From positions 1 through 12,114 of the forward strand of contig CAZFQJ010000043.1 in assembly GCA_964520875.1 (NCBI GenBank): a stretch of DNA of 12,114 nt, in the 5' to 3' direction. The position numbers and the translations under genes were made by a program. Source of the stretch: SIG673 sp964520875. Lineage in GTDB: Bacteria > Bacillota > Clostridia > Oscillospirales > CAG-272. This document shows positions 1-5,550 of the stretch, piece after piece (the first letter of the stretch is position 1; each line of letters starts with the position of its first letter). The notes beneath the pieces were generated by a model. The model was not told the DNA's origin. It saw only the letters and a list, made by a program, of their open reading frames with translations, and did no database searches.

Positions 1-1000
1 CGACGATTATGGTGTTCTCCTTGGAGATCTTTACCTGTCTTGCGCGTCCGAGCATCTGGATATTAGCACTCTTAAGATCGAGTCCGAGATCGTCGGAGAT
101 GACCTCTCCTCCGGTAAGGATAGCTATATCGCGGAGCATTTCCTTTCTGCGGTCGCCAAAGCCGGGAGCTTTGACCGCAACTGCGGTGAATACACCCTTG
201 AGCTTGTTGAGAATAAGAGTGGTGAGCGCTTCGCCCTCAACGTCCTCTGCGATTATAAGGAGCTTGTGGCTCATGCCTGCCTGTATCATGCTCTCAAGGA
301 GAGGAAGCATATCCTGAATGTTGGATATCTTCTTCTCGGTTATGAGTATCATTGCGTCGTCGATAACGGCTTCCATTTTGTCGGTATCCGTTACCATGTA
401 GGGAGAGATATAACCGCGATCGAACTGCATACCTTCGACTACCTCGCAGTAAGTCTCGGCGGACTTCGACTCTTCAACGGTTATAACGCCGTCCGCGGTT
501 ACCTTCTTCATAGCGTCCGCTATAAGAGTACCGATTACTTCGTCGCCGGCGGATATCGTTCCTACTCTTGCGATATCCTCCGTTCCGTTTACCTTCTTGG
601 AGTTTTCCTTAAGAGCCTCTACCGCGCAGTCGACTGCCTTCTGGATACCCTTACGTATTACCATGGGGTTAGCTCCGGCGGTAACGTTCTTCATTCCGGC
701 GCGTATGAACGCCTGAGCGAGAAGAGTAGCGGTGGTCGTACCGTCTCCGGCGGCGTCGTTGGTCTTTGTGGCGACCTCTTTTACGAGCTGAGCGCCCATA
801 TTCTCCATGGGATCGTCAAGCTCTATCTCCTTTGCTATCGAAACGCCGTCGTTGGTTATGAGGGGAGAGCCGTACTTTTTGTCGAGAACTACGTTTCTGC
901 CCTTAGGACCGAGAGTGATCTTTACCGTGTCGGCGAGCTTGTCGACGCCGCGGAGAAGAGCGTTTCTTGCTTCAATTCCGTAAATAATATCCTTTGCCAT
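1..1000 (-). CDS. groEL: Chaperonin GroEL, 60 kDa (3' end cut by window edge)
   Basis: This is the N-terminal 333 residues of the ATP-driven chaperonin that forms the double-ring folding chamber in the cytoplasm with GroES. The start reads MAKDIIYGIEARNALLRGVD. The phosphate-contacting segment GPKGRNV is at about residues 31-37 and the nucleotide loop GDGTTT at about 85-90. The apical domain follows, including the conserved stretch KAPGFGDRRK. Equatorial residues after about 333, including the catalytic Asp near residue 398 of known GroELs, lie outside the window. The ATG at 1000 has an AAAGGA ribosome site about 10 bases upstream. It lies 33 bases behind groES with no terminator between, so the two are one operon. 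The sequence looks fully canonical, with no sign of damage. Confidence 0.98.
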   Translation of the reverse strand, partial: MAKDIIYGIEARNALLRGVDKLADTVKITLGPKGRNVVLDKKYGSPLITNDGVSIAKEIELDDPMENMGAQLVKEVATKTNDAAGDGTTTATLLAQAFIRAGMKNVTAGANPMVIRKGIQKAVDCAVEALKENSKKVNGTEDIARVGTISAGDEVIGTLIADAMKKVTADGVITVEESKSAETYCEVVEGMQFDRGYISPYMVTDTDKMEAVIDDAMILITEKKISNIQDMLPLLESMIQAGMSHKLLIIAEDVEGEALTTLILNKLKGVFTAVAVKAPGFGDRRKEMLRDIAILTGGEVISDDLGLDLKSANIQMLGRARQVKISKENTIIV

Positions 1001-1033
1001 TTTAAATCAGATCCTTTCGTTATTTGTGTTTGA

Positions 1034-1321
1034 TCATTCTGTGACTATCGCAAGAATGTCGTTCTGCTTAACTATTATGAATTCTTCACCGTCGCATTTT
1101 ACTTCGGTTCCGGAATACTTGCTCGTTAAGACCTTGTCTCCGACCTTAACGGTCATCTTTACTTCTTTTCCGTCGATATTTCCGCCGGGACCTACCGCGA
1201 TGACCTCTGCTACCTGCGGCTTCTCCTTTGCGTTTCCGGCGAGTATTATTCCGCCTTTGGTGGTTTCTTCTGCTTCCTCCATTTTAATAACAACTCTGTC
1301 AGCAAGTGGTTTGATCTTCAT
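1034..1321 (-). CDS. groES: Co-chaperonin GroES, 10 kDa
   Basis: This is the heptameric lid of the GroEL chamber: 95 residues, the usual length. It starts MKIKPLADRVVIKMEEAEET and continues with the mobile loop (TTKGGIILAGNAKEKPQ, about residues 19-35). The beta-barrel follows, with EVIAVGPGG and the C-terminal GEEFIIVKQNDILAIV. The ATG at 1321 was chosen over the in-frame TTG 10 codons upstream. It matches the family N-terminus and has a GGAGG ribosome site about nine bases ahead, and the upstream alternative would begin inside the CIRCE element. It is the first gene of the groES-groEL operon. Expression is probably heat- and stress-inducible through HrcA acting at CIRCE. Confidence 0.98.
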   Translation of the reverse strand: MKIKPLADRVVIKMEEAEETTKGGIILAGNAKEKPQVAEVIAVGPGGNIDGKEVKMTVKVGDKVLTSKYSGTEVKCDGEEFIIVKQNDILAIVTE

Positions 1322-1344
1322 TTTCAAATACCTCCGATTTATAT

Positions 1345-1371
1345 TTAGCACTCAAAGTATCTAAGTGCTAA
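1345..1371 (-). promoter_or_regulatory. CIRCE operator (HrcA binding site) of groESL
   Basis: On the plus strand the site reads TTAGCACTC, nine bases, then AAGTGCTAA. This is the CIRCE consensus TTAGCACTC-N9-GAGTGCTAA with one mismatch at 1363 (A for G). It lies between the -10 element and the groES ribosome site, the usual place for HrcA repression. hrcA itself is not in the window. Confidence 0.96.
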
Positions 1372-1382
1372 TGCTATATGAT

Positions 1383-1410
1383 ATTTTACTCACATTATTT
1401 GAAAATTCAA
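1383..1410 (-). promoter_or_regulatory. SigA-type promoter of groES-groEL
   Basis: Read on the minus strand there is TTGAAT (1410-1405), a 16-base spacer and TAAAAT (1388-1383). The predicted transcript start, about seven bases further on, falls next to or just inside CIRCE, so bound HrcA would block it. The -35 matches 4 of 6 and the -10 matches 5 of 6 consensus bases. No start has been mapped. Confidence 0.75.
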
Positions 1411-1509
1411 GGGGTTTTGGATATATTTCACATTTATTTAACAAATTGACATAAAAATAATGACGAAAAATGATCTTACGATAAAAAATGAAAAATATTT
1501 CAAAAACTA

Positions 1510-1538
1510 TTGACAAATACGGAGACGCGTGATATAAT
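1510..1538 (+). promoter_or_regulatory. Consensus SigA promoter of the metal-export operon
   Basis: The hexamers are perfect: TTGACA (1510-1515), a 17-base spacer, and TATAAT (1533-1538). The expected transcript start is near 1545. A promoter this strong fits one held off by a repressor, and the operator begins on the last base of the -10 hexamer. Confidence 0.93.
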
Positions 1539-1567
1539 GAACACATGAACAGTTATTCAGGTGTTCA
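1538..1567 (+). promoter_or_regulatory. SmtB/ArsR-type 12-2-12 operator
   Basis: An imperfect palindrome is centred between 1552 and 1553. The arms AACACATGAACA (1540-1551) and TATTCAGGTGTT (1554-1565) are separated by two bases and pair at 10 of 12 positions. The symmetry extends outward by TG at 1538 and CA at 1567. This is the 12-2-12 layout bound by SmtB, ZiaR and CzrA dimers, and from memory the left half is very close to the cyanobacterial smt operator. It covers the expected transcript start, so the product of the gene just downstream probably represses its own operon here. Confidence 0.88.
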
Positions 1568-1589
1568 AATGTTGAAGGGAGATGAAAGC

Positions 1590-1907
1590 TTGGAAAAAGA
1601 CAGAGTTATAAATATGGAAACGGAAAACGGCGATGACAAGCTTTACAGGACCGCGGAGCTTTTTAAAGTGTTCGGAGATATATCGAGAGTGAAGATAATG
1701 TACGAGCTGATGAAAAGCGAGCTTTGCGTAAGCGATATAGCTTCAAAGGTCGGAATGTCCGGATCTGCGGTATCGCATCAGCTTAAGGTACTGCGTTCGG
1801 CGTATCTCGTGCGGTACAGAAGAGAAGGGAAAACGCTCTATTATTCGCTTGCCGACGATCATGTCAGCACAATGCTCGGTCAAGCTATGGAGCATATTTC
1901 CGAATGA
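1590..1907 (+). CDS. ArsR/SmtB-family zinc-type metal-sensing repressor
   Basis: This is a 105-residue winged-helix repressor that should bind the palindrome upstream and release it when metal binds. The recognition helix region GMSGSAVSHQLKVLRSAYLV and the wing RREGKTLYYSL are typical. The alpha-5 metal site is complete: D89, H91, H102 and E105, the D-x-H plus H-x2-E set of SmtB (CzrA has a final His). The alpha-3 segment reads ELCVSD, with one Cys in place of the CxC of ArsR and CadC, which points to Zn/Co sensing rather than arsenic or the thiol Cd/Pb site. I chose the TTG at 1590: AGGGAG (1576-1581) sits eight bases ahead, whereas the upstream in-frame ATG at 1545 lies on the predicted transcript start inside the operator. 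ATG at 1569 or 1614 remains possible. Confidence 0.92.
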   Translation: MEKDRVINMETENGDDKLYRTAELFKVFGDISRVKIMYELMKSELCVSDIASKVGMSGSAVSHQLKVLRSAYLVRYRREGKTLYYSLADDHVSTMLGQAMEHISE

Positions 1908-1948
1908 TACGGCGGTAAAAACAACACACAAAAACAAGAGGAGATAAG

Positions 1949-2173
1949 ATGATGAAATTCGTTTACAAGATCGAAGAGCTTGACTGCGCTCATTGCGCGG
2001 CGAAAATGGAAAAGGCCATATCTAAAATAGACGGAGTCGAGAGCGTAAGCATAGCGTTTCTTGCACAGAAGCTTACGATAGAGGCGGACGAGAGCAGGAT
2101 AGACGAAATAATGACGAAGGCAAAGGAAGCATGCAGAAAGGTAGAGCCGGACTGCAAGATAATAGTCAAGTAA
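1949..2173 (+). CDS. Free-standing heavy-metal-associated (HMA) domain protein
   Basis: This 74-residue protein is a single ferredoxin-like HMA domain. Its metal-binding motif is ELDCAHC, with C13 and C16 in the loop after the first strand. Two more cysteines lie in the C-terminal tail (C62, C69; the latter in VEPDC), a pattern I associate with HMA domains of clostridial CadA ATPases. It is the second gene of the operon, 41 bases after the repressor and about a dozen bases before the ATPase, which has no HMA domain of its own. It probably hands metal to that ATPase or regulates it, like a detached N-terminal domain. GAGGAG at 1938-1943 lies five bases from the ATG at 1949 and eight from the in-frame ATG at 1952, so translation may start one codon later. 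Confidence 0.93.
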   Translation: MMKFVYKIEELDCAHCAAKMEKAISKIDGVESVSIAFLAQKLTIEADESRIDEIMTKAKEACRKVEPDCKIIVK

Positions 2174-2186
2174 ACGGTGAATGAAA

Positions 2187-4049
2187 ATGAAAAGAAAACA
2201 TAAAAAGCTGCTTATAAGGATAATAGTATCGGTTGTGATGTTCGTTACGGCATGTATAGTAACTTCTGTGATCAAAATGCCGATACCTCTGAAGTTGGCT
2301 ATATTCATGATCCCGTATCTTACCGCGGGATATGATGTTCTTATCAAGGCCGCGAGCAATATACGCTACGGACGGCTGCTTGATGAGAATTTCCTTATGT
2401 GTATAGCCACGGTAGGCGCGCTTATCATATCGGAATATCCGGAAGCGGTGTTCGTAATGATCTTCTATCAGGTGGGAGAGCTTTTCCAGAGCATAGCGGT
2501 CGGAAAGAGCAGACAAGCGATCTCTTCGCTTGTCGAAGTCTGTCCCGATGAGGCGAGAGTCTTAAGAGAAGGAAAAGAGACGATAGTATCTCCGGAGGAG
2601 GTGCGTATAGGCGAGACGATCATAGTAAGAGCCGGAGAGAAGATAGCGCTTGACGGAATAGTAACGGAAGGCGAAACGAGCGTCAACAATATGGCTCTTA
2701 CGGGAGAGAGCCTGCCGCAGGAGCTTTCCGTCGGAATGAAGGCTATAAGCGGTTGTATAAACCTTACCGGTACGATAAAAGTGGAGGTAACCGCGAGATA
2801 CGAGGACAGTACAGTGGCAAAGATACTTGATCTCGTTGAGAATGCGTCCGCCGCAAAGGCAAAAACGGATAAATTTATAACCCGTTTTGCGAGAGTCTAT
2901 ACGCCGGCAGTCGTGATCGGCGCTTTGCTCCTCTTTATCATACCTTCGCTTATTACGGGCGATTATTCTGAATGGCTCGGAAGAGCGCTCATATTCTTGG
3001 TCATATCCTGTCCGTGCGCTTTGGTCATATCCGTTCCGCTCTCCTATTTCGGAGGACTCGGCGCAGCTTCCAAGAAGGGAATACTCATAAAGGGTGCGAA
3101 CTATCTTGAAGCCCTTGCCGAGACGAGCGTGACGGTATTCGATAAGACCGGAACTCTCACAAAAGGCGAGTTTGCCGTATGCGAAACGGTGTTGGCGGAG
3201 TCAACTAAGGAAGAACTACTTAAGGTCTCGGCTTCGGTTGAAAAAAATTCCAATCATCCGATAGCGAGAGCCGTGTATTCGTACTGTGTAAAGGAGCTTG
3301 ACGGAGTCGGAATTTCGGCGGCGATAGACGTAAGCGAGCATTCGGGTATGGGTGTGACCGCGGTGATAGACGGTAAAACGGTCGCGGCAGGTAACATAAA
3401 GCTTATGGAAAAGCTCGGGATCTCGGCAGAGCCGGTCGCTACCTCGGGAAGCGTGATATACGTAGGACGCGACGGTAAATTGCTCGGTCACTTTGTCGTA
3501 AAGGACGAGATAAAGCCGTCGAGTGCCGATGCGGTTGGCGCCTTGAAGAAGCTCGGAGTCGATAAAACGATAATGCTCACGGGAGACCGCGAGGAGAGTG
3601 CAAAAGAGATAGCGAAAAATGTCGGACTTGACGGATATTATTCGTCTCTTATGCCGGCGGATAAGGTGGAAAAGCTTGAGGAACTGCTTTCGGGAGAACG
3701 CGGTAAAGGCAAACTCATATACGTCGGAGACGGTATAAACGACGCTCCGGTCCTTATGAGAGCCGACGTCGGAATCGCCATGGGCGCTATGGGAGCTGAC
3801 GCGGCGATAGAAGCGGCGGACGTCGTGCTCATGGACGATGATCCGAATAAGATAGCGGAAGCGCTGAGGATAGCTAAAGCAACGAAACGGATAGTTATAG
3901 AAAATATAGTATTCGCTCTCGGTATCAAGGTGTTCTTTATGATACTCGGCGCTTTAGGAGTCGCAAATCTTTGGGAAGCGGCATTCGCCGACGTAGGAGT
4001 TTCCGTAATAGCGATATTTAACGCCATGAGAACGTTGAAGATAAAATAA
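2187..4049 (+). CDS. cadA: P1B-2-type heavy-metal (Zn/Cd/Pb) exporting ATPase
   Basis: This 620-residue membrane pump uses ATP to export soft divalent cations. In order it has N-terminal membrane helices, the actuator domain with TGES (172-175), the helix with the CPC metal motif (275-277), the phosphorylation motif DKTGTLT (D319), the nucleotide-binding NHP (H357-P358), and GDGINDAP (514-521). Two C-terminal helices follow. In these, K581 (GIKVFF) and D602 (FADVG) are 21 residues apart, matching K693 and D714 of E. coli ZntA. This marks the Zn/Cd/Pb subgroup rather than copper pumps. The usual N-terminal HMA domain is absent and is encoded by the preceding gene. I preferred the ATG at 2187 because GGTGA (2176-2180) is six bases ahead of it but abuts the ATG at 2181. 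It ends before a strong terminator. Confidence 0.97.
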   Translation: MKRKHKKLLIRIIVSVVMFVTACIVTSVIKMPIPLKLAIFMIPYLTAGYDVLIKAASNIRYGRLLDENFLMCIATVGALIISEYPEAVFVMIFYQVGELFQSIAVGKSRQAISSLVEVCPDEARVLREGKETIVSPEEVRIGETIIVRAGEKIALDGIVTEGETSVNNMALTGESLPQELSVGMKAISGCINLTGTIKVEVTARYEDSTVAKILDLVENASAAKAKTDKFITRFARVYTPAVVIGALLLFIIPSLITGDYSEWLGRALIFLVISCPCALVISVPLSYFGGLGAASKKGILIKGANYLEALAETSVTVFDKTGTLTKGEFAVCETVLAESTKEELLKVSASVEKNSNHPIARAVYSYCVKELDGVGISAAIDVSEHSGMGVTAVIDGKTVAAGNIKLMEKLGISAEPVATSGSVIYVGRDGKLLGHFVVKDEIKPSSADAVGALKKLGVDKTIMLTGDREESAKEIAKNVGLDGYYSSLMPADKVEKLEELLSGERGKGKLIYVGDGINDAPVLMRADVGIAMGAMGADAAIEAADVVLMDDDPNKIAEALRIAKATKRIVIENIVFALGIKVFFMILGALGVANLWEAAFADVGVSVIAIFNAMRTLKIK

Positions 4050-4059
4050 AGCGCAAATT

Positions 4060-4105
4060 AAAATCTCGGTTTTAAACGTTAACACGTTCAAAACCGAGAT
4101 TTTTT
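4060..4105. terminator. Bidirectional intrinsic terminator between converging operons
   Basis: A long hairpin pairs AAAATCTCGG (4060-4069) with CCGAGATTTT (4094-4103). The stem continues inward to an ACGT/ACGT pairing (4076-4079 with 4084-4087), with one mismatch. A T run follows on the plus strand (4100-4105), and TTTTAATTT follows on the minus strand. It serves the ATPase operon from the left and the HAD hydrolase from the right. The stop codon of the HAD gene (4104-4106) lies within the T run. Confidence 0.93.
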
Positions 4106-4793
4106 ATATCTTGCTTATCAGCTCTTTTAATTCGGATAGCCTTGTGACAGTTATGTCAGGGGTGATATCAGATGTATTTTCCGCGCCGTAGCCGCGATCG
4201 AAATAACAGGTCTTTATACCGTAAGCCTTGCCGCCGCTTATATCGGCGCTGAGCGAATCTCCGAGCATGAGGATCTCGTCTTTTTCGTAATGTCCTATCT
4301 CCTTCATGCATTGTTCGAAAAACTCTTTACTCGGTTTTACGTATCCGACGCTTTCCGAGGTAAATACCTGTTCTATGTAACTTAAGAGATCGGCTTTGGT
4401 AAGACGTTCTATCTGTTGATCGTAAGAGGCGTTGCTCGCGGCAAAAAGACGGTAGCTTCGGCTTAGGTCCGCAAGCATTTCTTTTGCTCCTTCGACCGGG
4501 ATAGCCACATGGCGGAAATTCGTCCTGAACAGTTGGTCGAAAAGCTCTCCGTTAAAGTCTATACCCAGCTTTGAGAATATGAGAGTCCAGCGTTTCTTGT
4601 AAAGCTCGGGCTTTGTCAGCGTTCCTTTTTCTATCATTGACCAAAGCATGGCGGTCGTGTCGAAAAATTCGAGACGCATTTCATCGGAGTAGGGAACAGA
4701 CTGTTCGAGACAGGTCTGTCTTATAGCCTGCTCGGCACACTTACGAAAGTCGAGCAGAGTGTCGTCTATGTCTATGAGTATTACTTTAATCAT
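4104..4793 (-). CDS. YjjG-family HAD hydrolase (predicted noncanonical pyrimidine nucleotidase)
   Basis: This is a 229-residue soluble HAD phosphatase with a helical cap. Motif I is DIDDTLL (nucleophile D8, acid D10), motif II is AASNAS (S120), motif III is the Lys of VKPSKEFF (K153), and motif IV is GDSLSADISGG (D179, D184). The cap stretch with LWSMIEKGTLTKPELYKKRW resembles the YjjG/YfnB subgroup, whose studied members remove phosphate from pyrimidine nucleoside monophosphates and damaged nucleotides. The substrate here is inferred. The ATG at 4793 has AAGGAA seven bases upstream. That ribosome site overlaps the stop codon of the preceding wall-repeat gene, 11 bases away, so the two are probably co-transcribed and perhaps translationally coupled. 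A longer in-frame reading from 4940 overlaps the previous gene and is unlikely. Confidence 0.9.
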   Translation of the reverse strand: MIKVILIDIDDTLLDFRKCAEQAIRQTCLEQSVPYSDEMRLEFFDTTAMLWSMIEKGTLTKPELYKKRWTLIFSKLGIDFNGELFDQLFRTNFRHVAIPVEGAKEMLADLSRSYRLFAASNASYDQQIERLTKADLLSYIEQVFTSESVGYVKPSKEFFEQCMKEIGHYEKDEILMLGDSLSADISGGKAYGIKTCYFDRGYGAENTSDITPDITVTRLSELKELISKI

Positions 4794-4804
4794 TATCGTA
4801 TTCC

Positions 4805-5416
4805 TTAACGATTGGAGAGAGAGGCAATACCGTTTTCGTTGAAAACGTATCCGACTCCGTCTATAACTGCCGATTCGGAGACGAGCATTCGTCCGGTCAC
4901 GGGCTGAAAATAATATTCGTTTCCGTCTAATGTGATCCAACGTGCGGATACCTTTTTTCCGTCCTCTGTGTAGTAGTAACTGTATCCGTCCGGCGCTTTG
5001 TAAAGCCCGGTCCTTAACGCTTCGCTTACGTTACCGTAACTGTCGGCATGATATTTTTTTCCGTCGATCTCAAAGTCGGCGTTCTTTTTCAAAACGTGGT
5101 CGTCGGAAGGATCCGCGTAGTAAGCTTTTCCGTTTATTTCGGTAAGTCCGTCATACGGCTCGCCGTTCTCGTCGAAGGCATAGAGCTTTCCGTCTATGCA
5201 CCTAAGACCGTTATACGGTGCTCCGCCGATATGATAGTACTTTATGACGTTTCCGTCTCCGTCGATCCTTTGCATGTAACCGTGAGCGCTTTTGAAGATA
5301 CAACAAAACAGTACGACTACGGCAATGACGCCGCTGAGGATTATGACGATCAGGATGTCTTTTGCGAACCGTTGATTTGTTATATCGGAGCGCGTGCTCT
5401 TAGCGTTATCGTTCAG
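4805..5416 (-). CDS. Membrane-anchored protein with cell-wall-binding-like repeats
   Basis: This is a protein of about 203 residues. It has a basic cytoplasmic N-terminus, one membrane helix (about residues 21-41, DILIVIILSGVIAVVVLF), then an extracellular part of about six or seven repeats of roughly 20 residues. Repeat units include GLRCIDGKLYAFDENGEPYD, GLTEINGKAYYAD, FEIDGKKYHADSYGN and VIDGVGYVFNENG. They resemble choline-binding or cell-wall-binding repeats (I/V-D/N-G-K-x-Y-x-F/A-D-x-x-G) but lack most of the tryptophans that hold choline. No ATG, GTG or TTG lies at a usable distance from the clear GGAGG at 5424-5428. A CTG at 5416 sits seven bases from it and an ATT four bases, so a rare start is likely. 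The alternative TTG at 5479 has no ribosome site. A role at the cell surface is inferred; ligand and function are unknown. Confidence 0.8.
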   Translation of the reverse strand: MNDNAKSTRSDITNQRFAKDILIVIILSGVIAVVVLFCCIFKSAHGYMQRIDGDGNVIKYYHIGGAPYNGLRCIDGKLYAFDENGEPYDGLTEINGKAYYADPSDDHVLKKNADFEIDGKKYHADSYGNVSEALRTGLYKAPDGYSYYYTEDGKKVSARWITLDGNEYYFQPVTGRMLVSESAVIDGVGYVFNENGIASLSNR

Positions 5417-5436
5417 AATGTTACCTCCGAAAGAAA

Positions 5437-5489
5437 TCCGATCCCGTGAGATTTCAATACCTTTTACGGCAGAAAACAACGGGATCGGA
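5437..5489 (-). repeat. 11-bp perfect inverted repeat between ftsZ and the wall-repeat gene
   Basis: TCCGATCCCGT (5437-5447) and ACGGGATCGGA (5479-5489) are exact reverse complements around a 31-base loop. On the minus strand the second arm is followed by TTTCTTT and then the GGAGG of the wall-repeat gene. It could be a leaky terminator after ftsZ, an attenuator, or a leader hairpin controlling access to that ribosome site. The sequence alone does not decide between these. Confidence 0.6.
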
Positions 5490-5550
5490 CGTTATCTCAT
5501 GAGTTGTTTTTACGCACCGAAATGCGTTTGTTCTTGCTTATAAGACCTTA

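Noticed and set aside
266..1033. 255-codon open frame on the plus strand
   Set aside because: It is antisense to groEL and groES leader sequence; the minus strand encodes a canonical GroEL.
1545..1589. ATG at 1545 as the repressor start
   Set aside because: It coincides with the predicted transcript start and lies inside the operator; TTG at 1590 has a well-spaced AGGGAG.
5512..5527. Small hairpin ACGCA/TGCGT downstream of ftsZ as a terminator
   Set aside because: Only five base pairs, and no T run follows on the ftsZ transcript strand.
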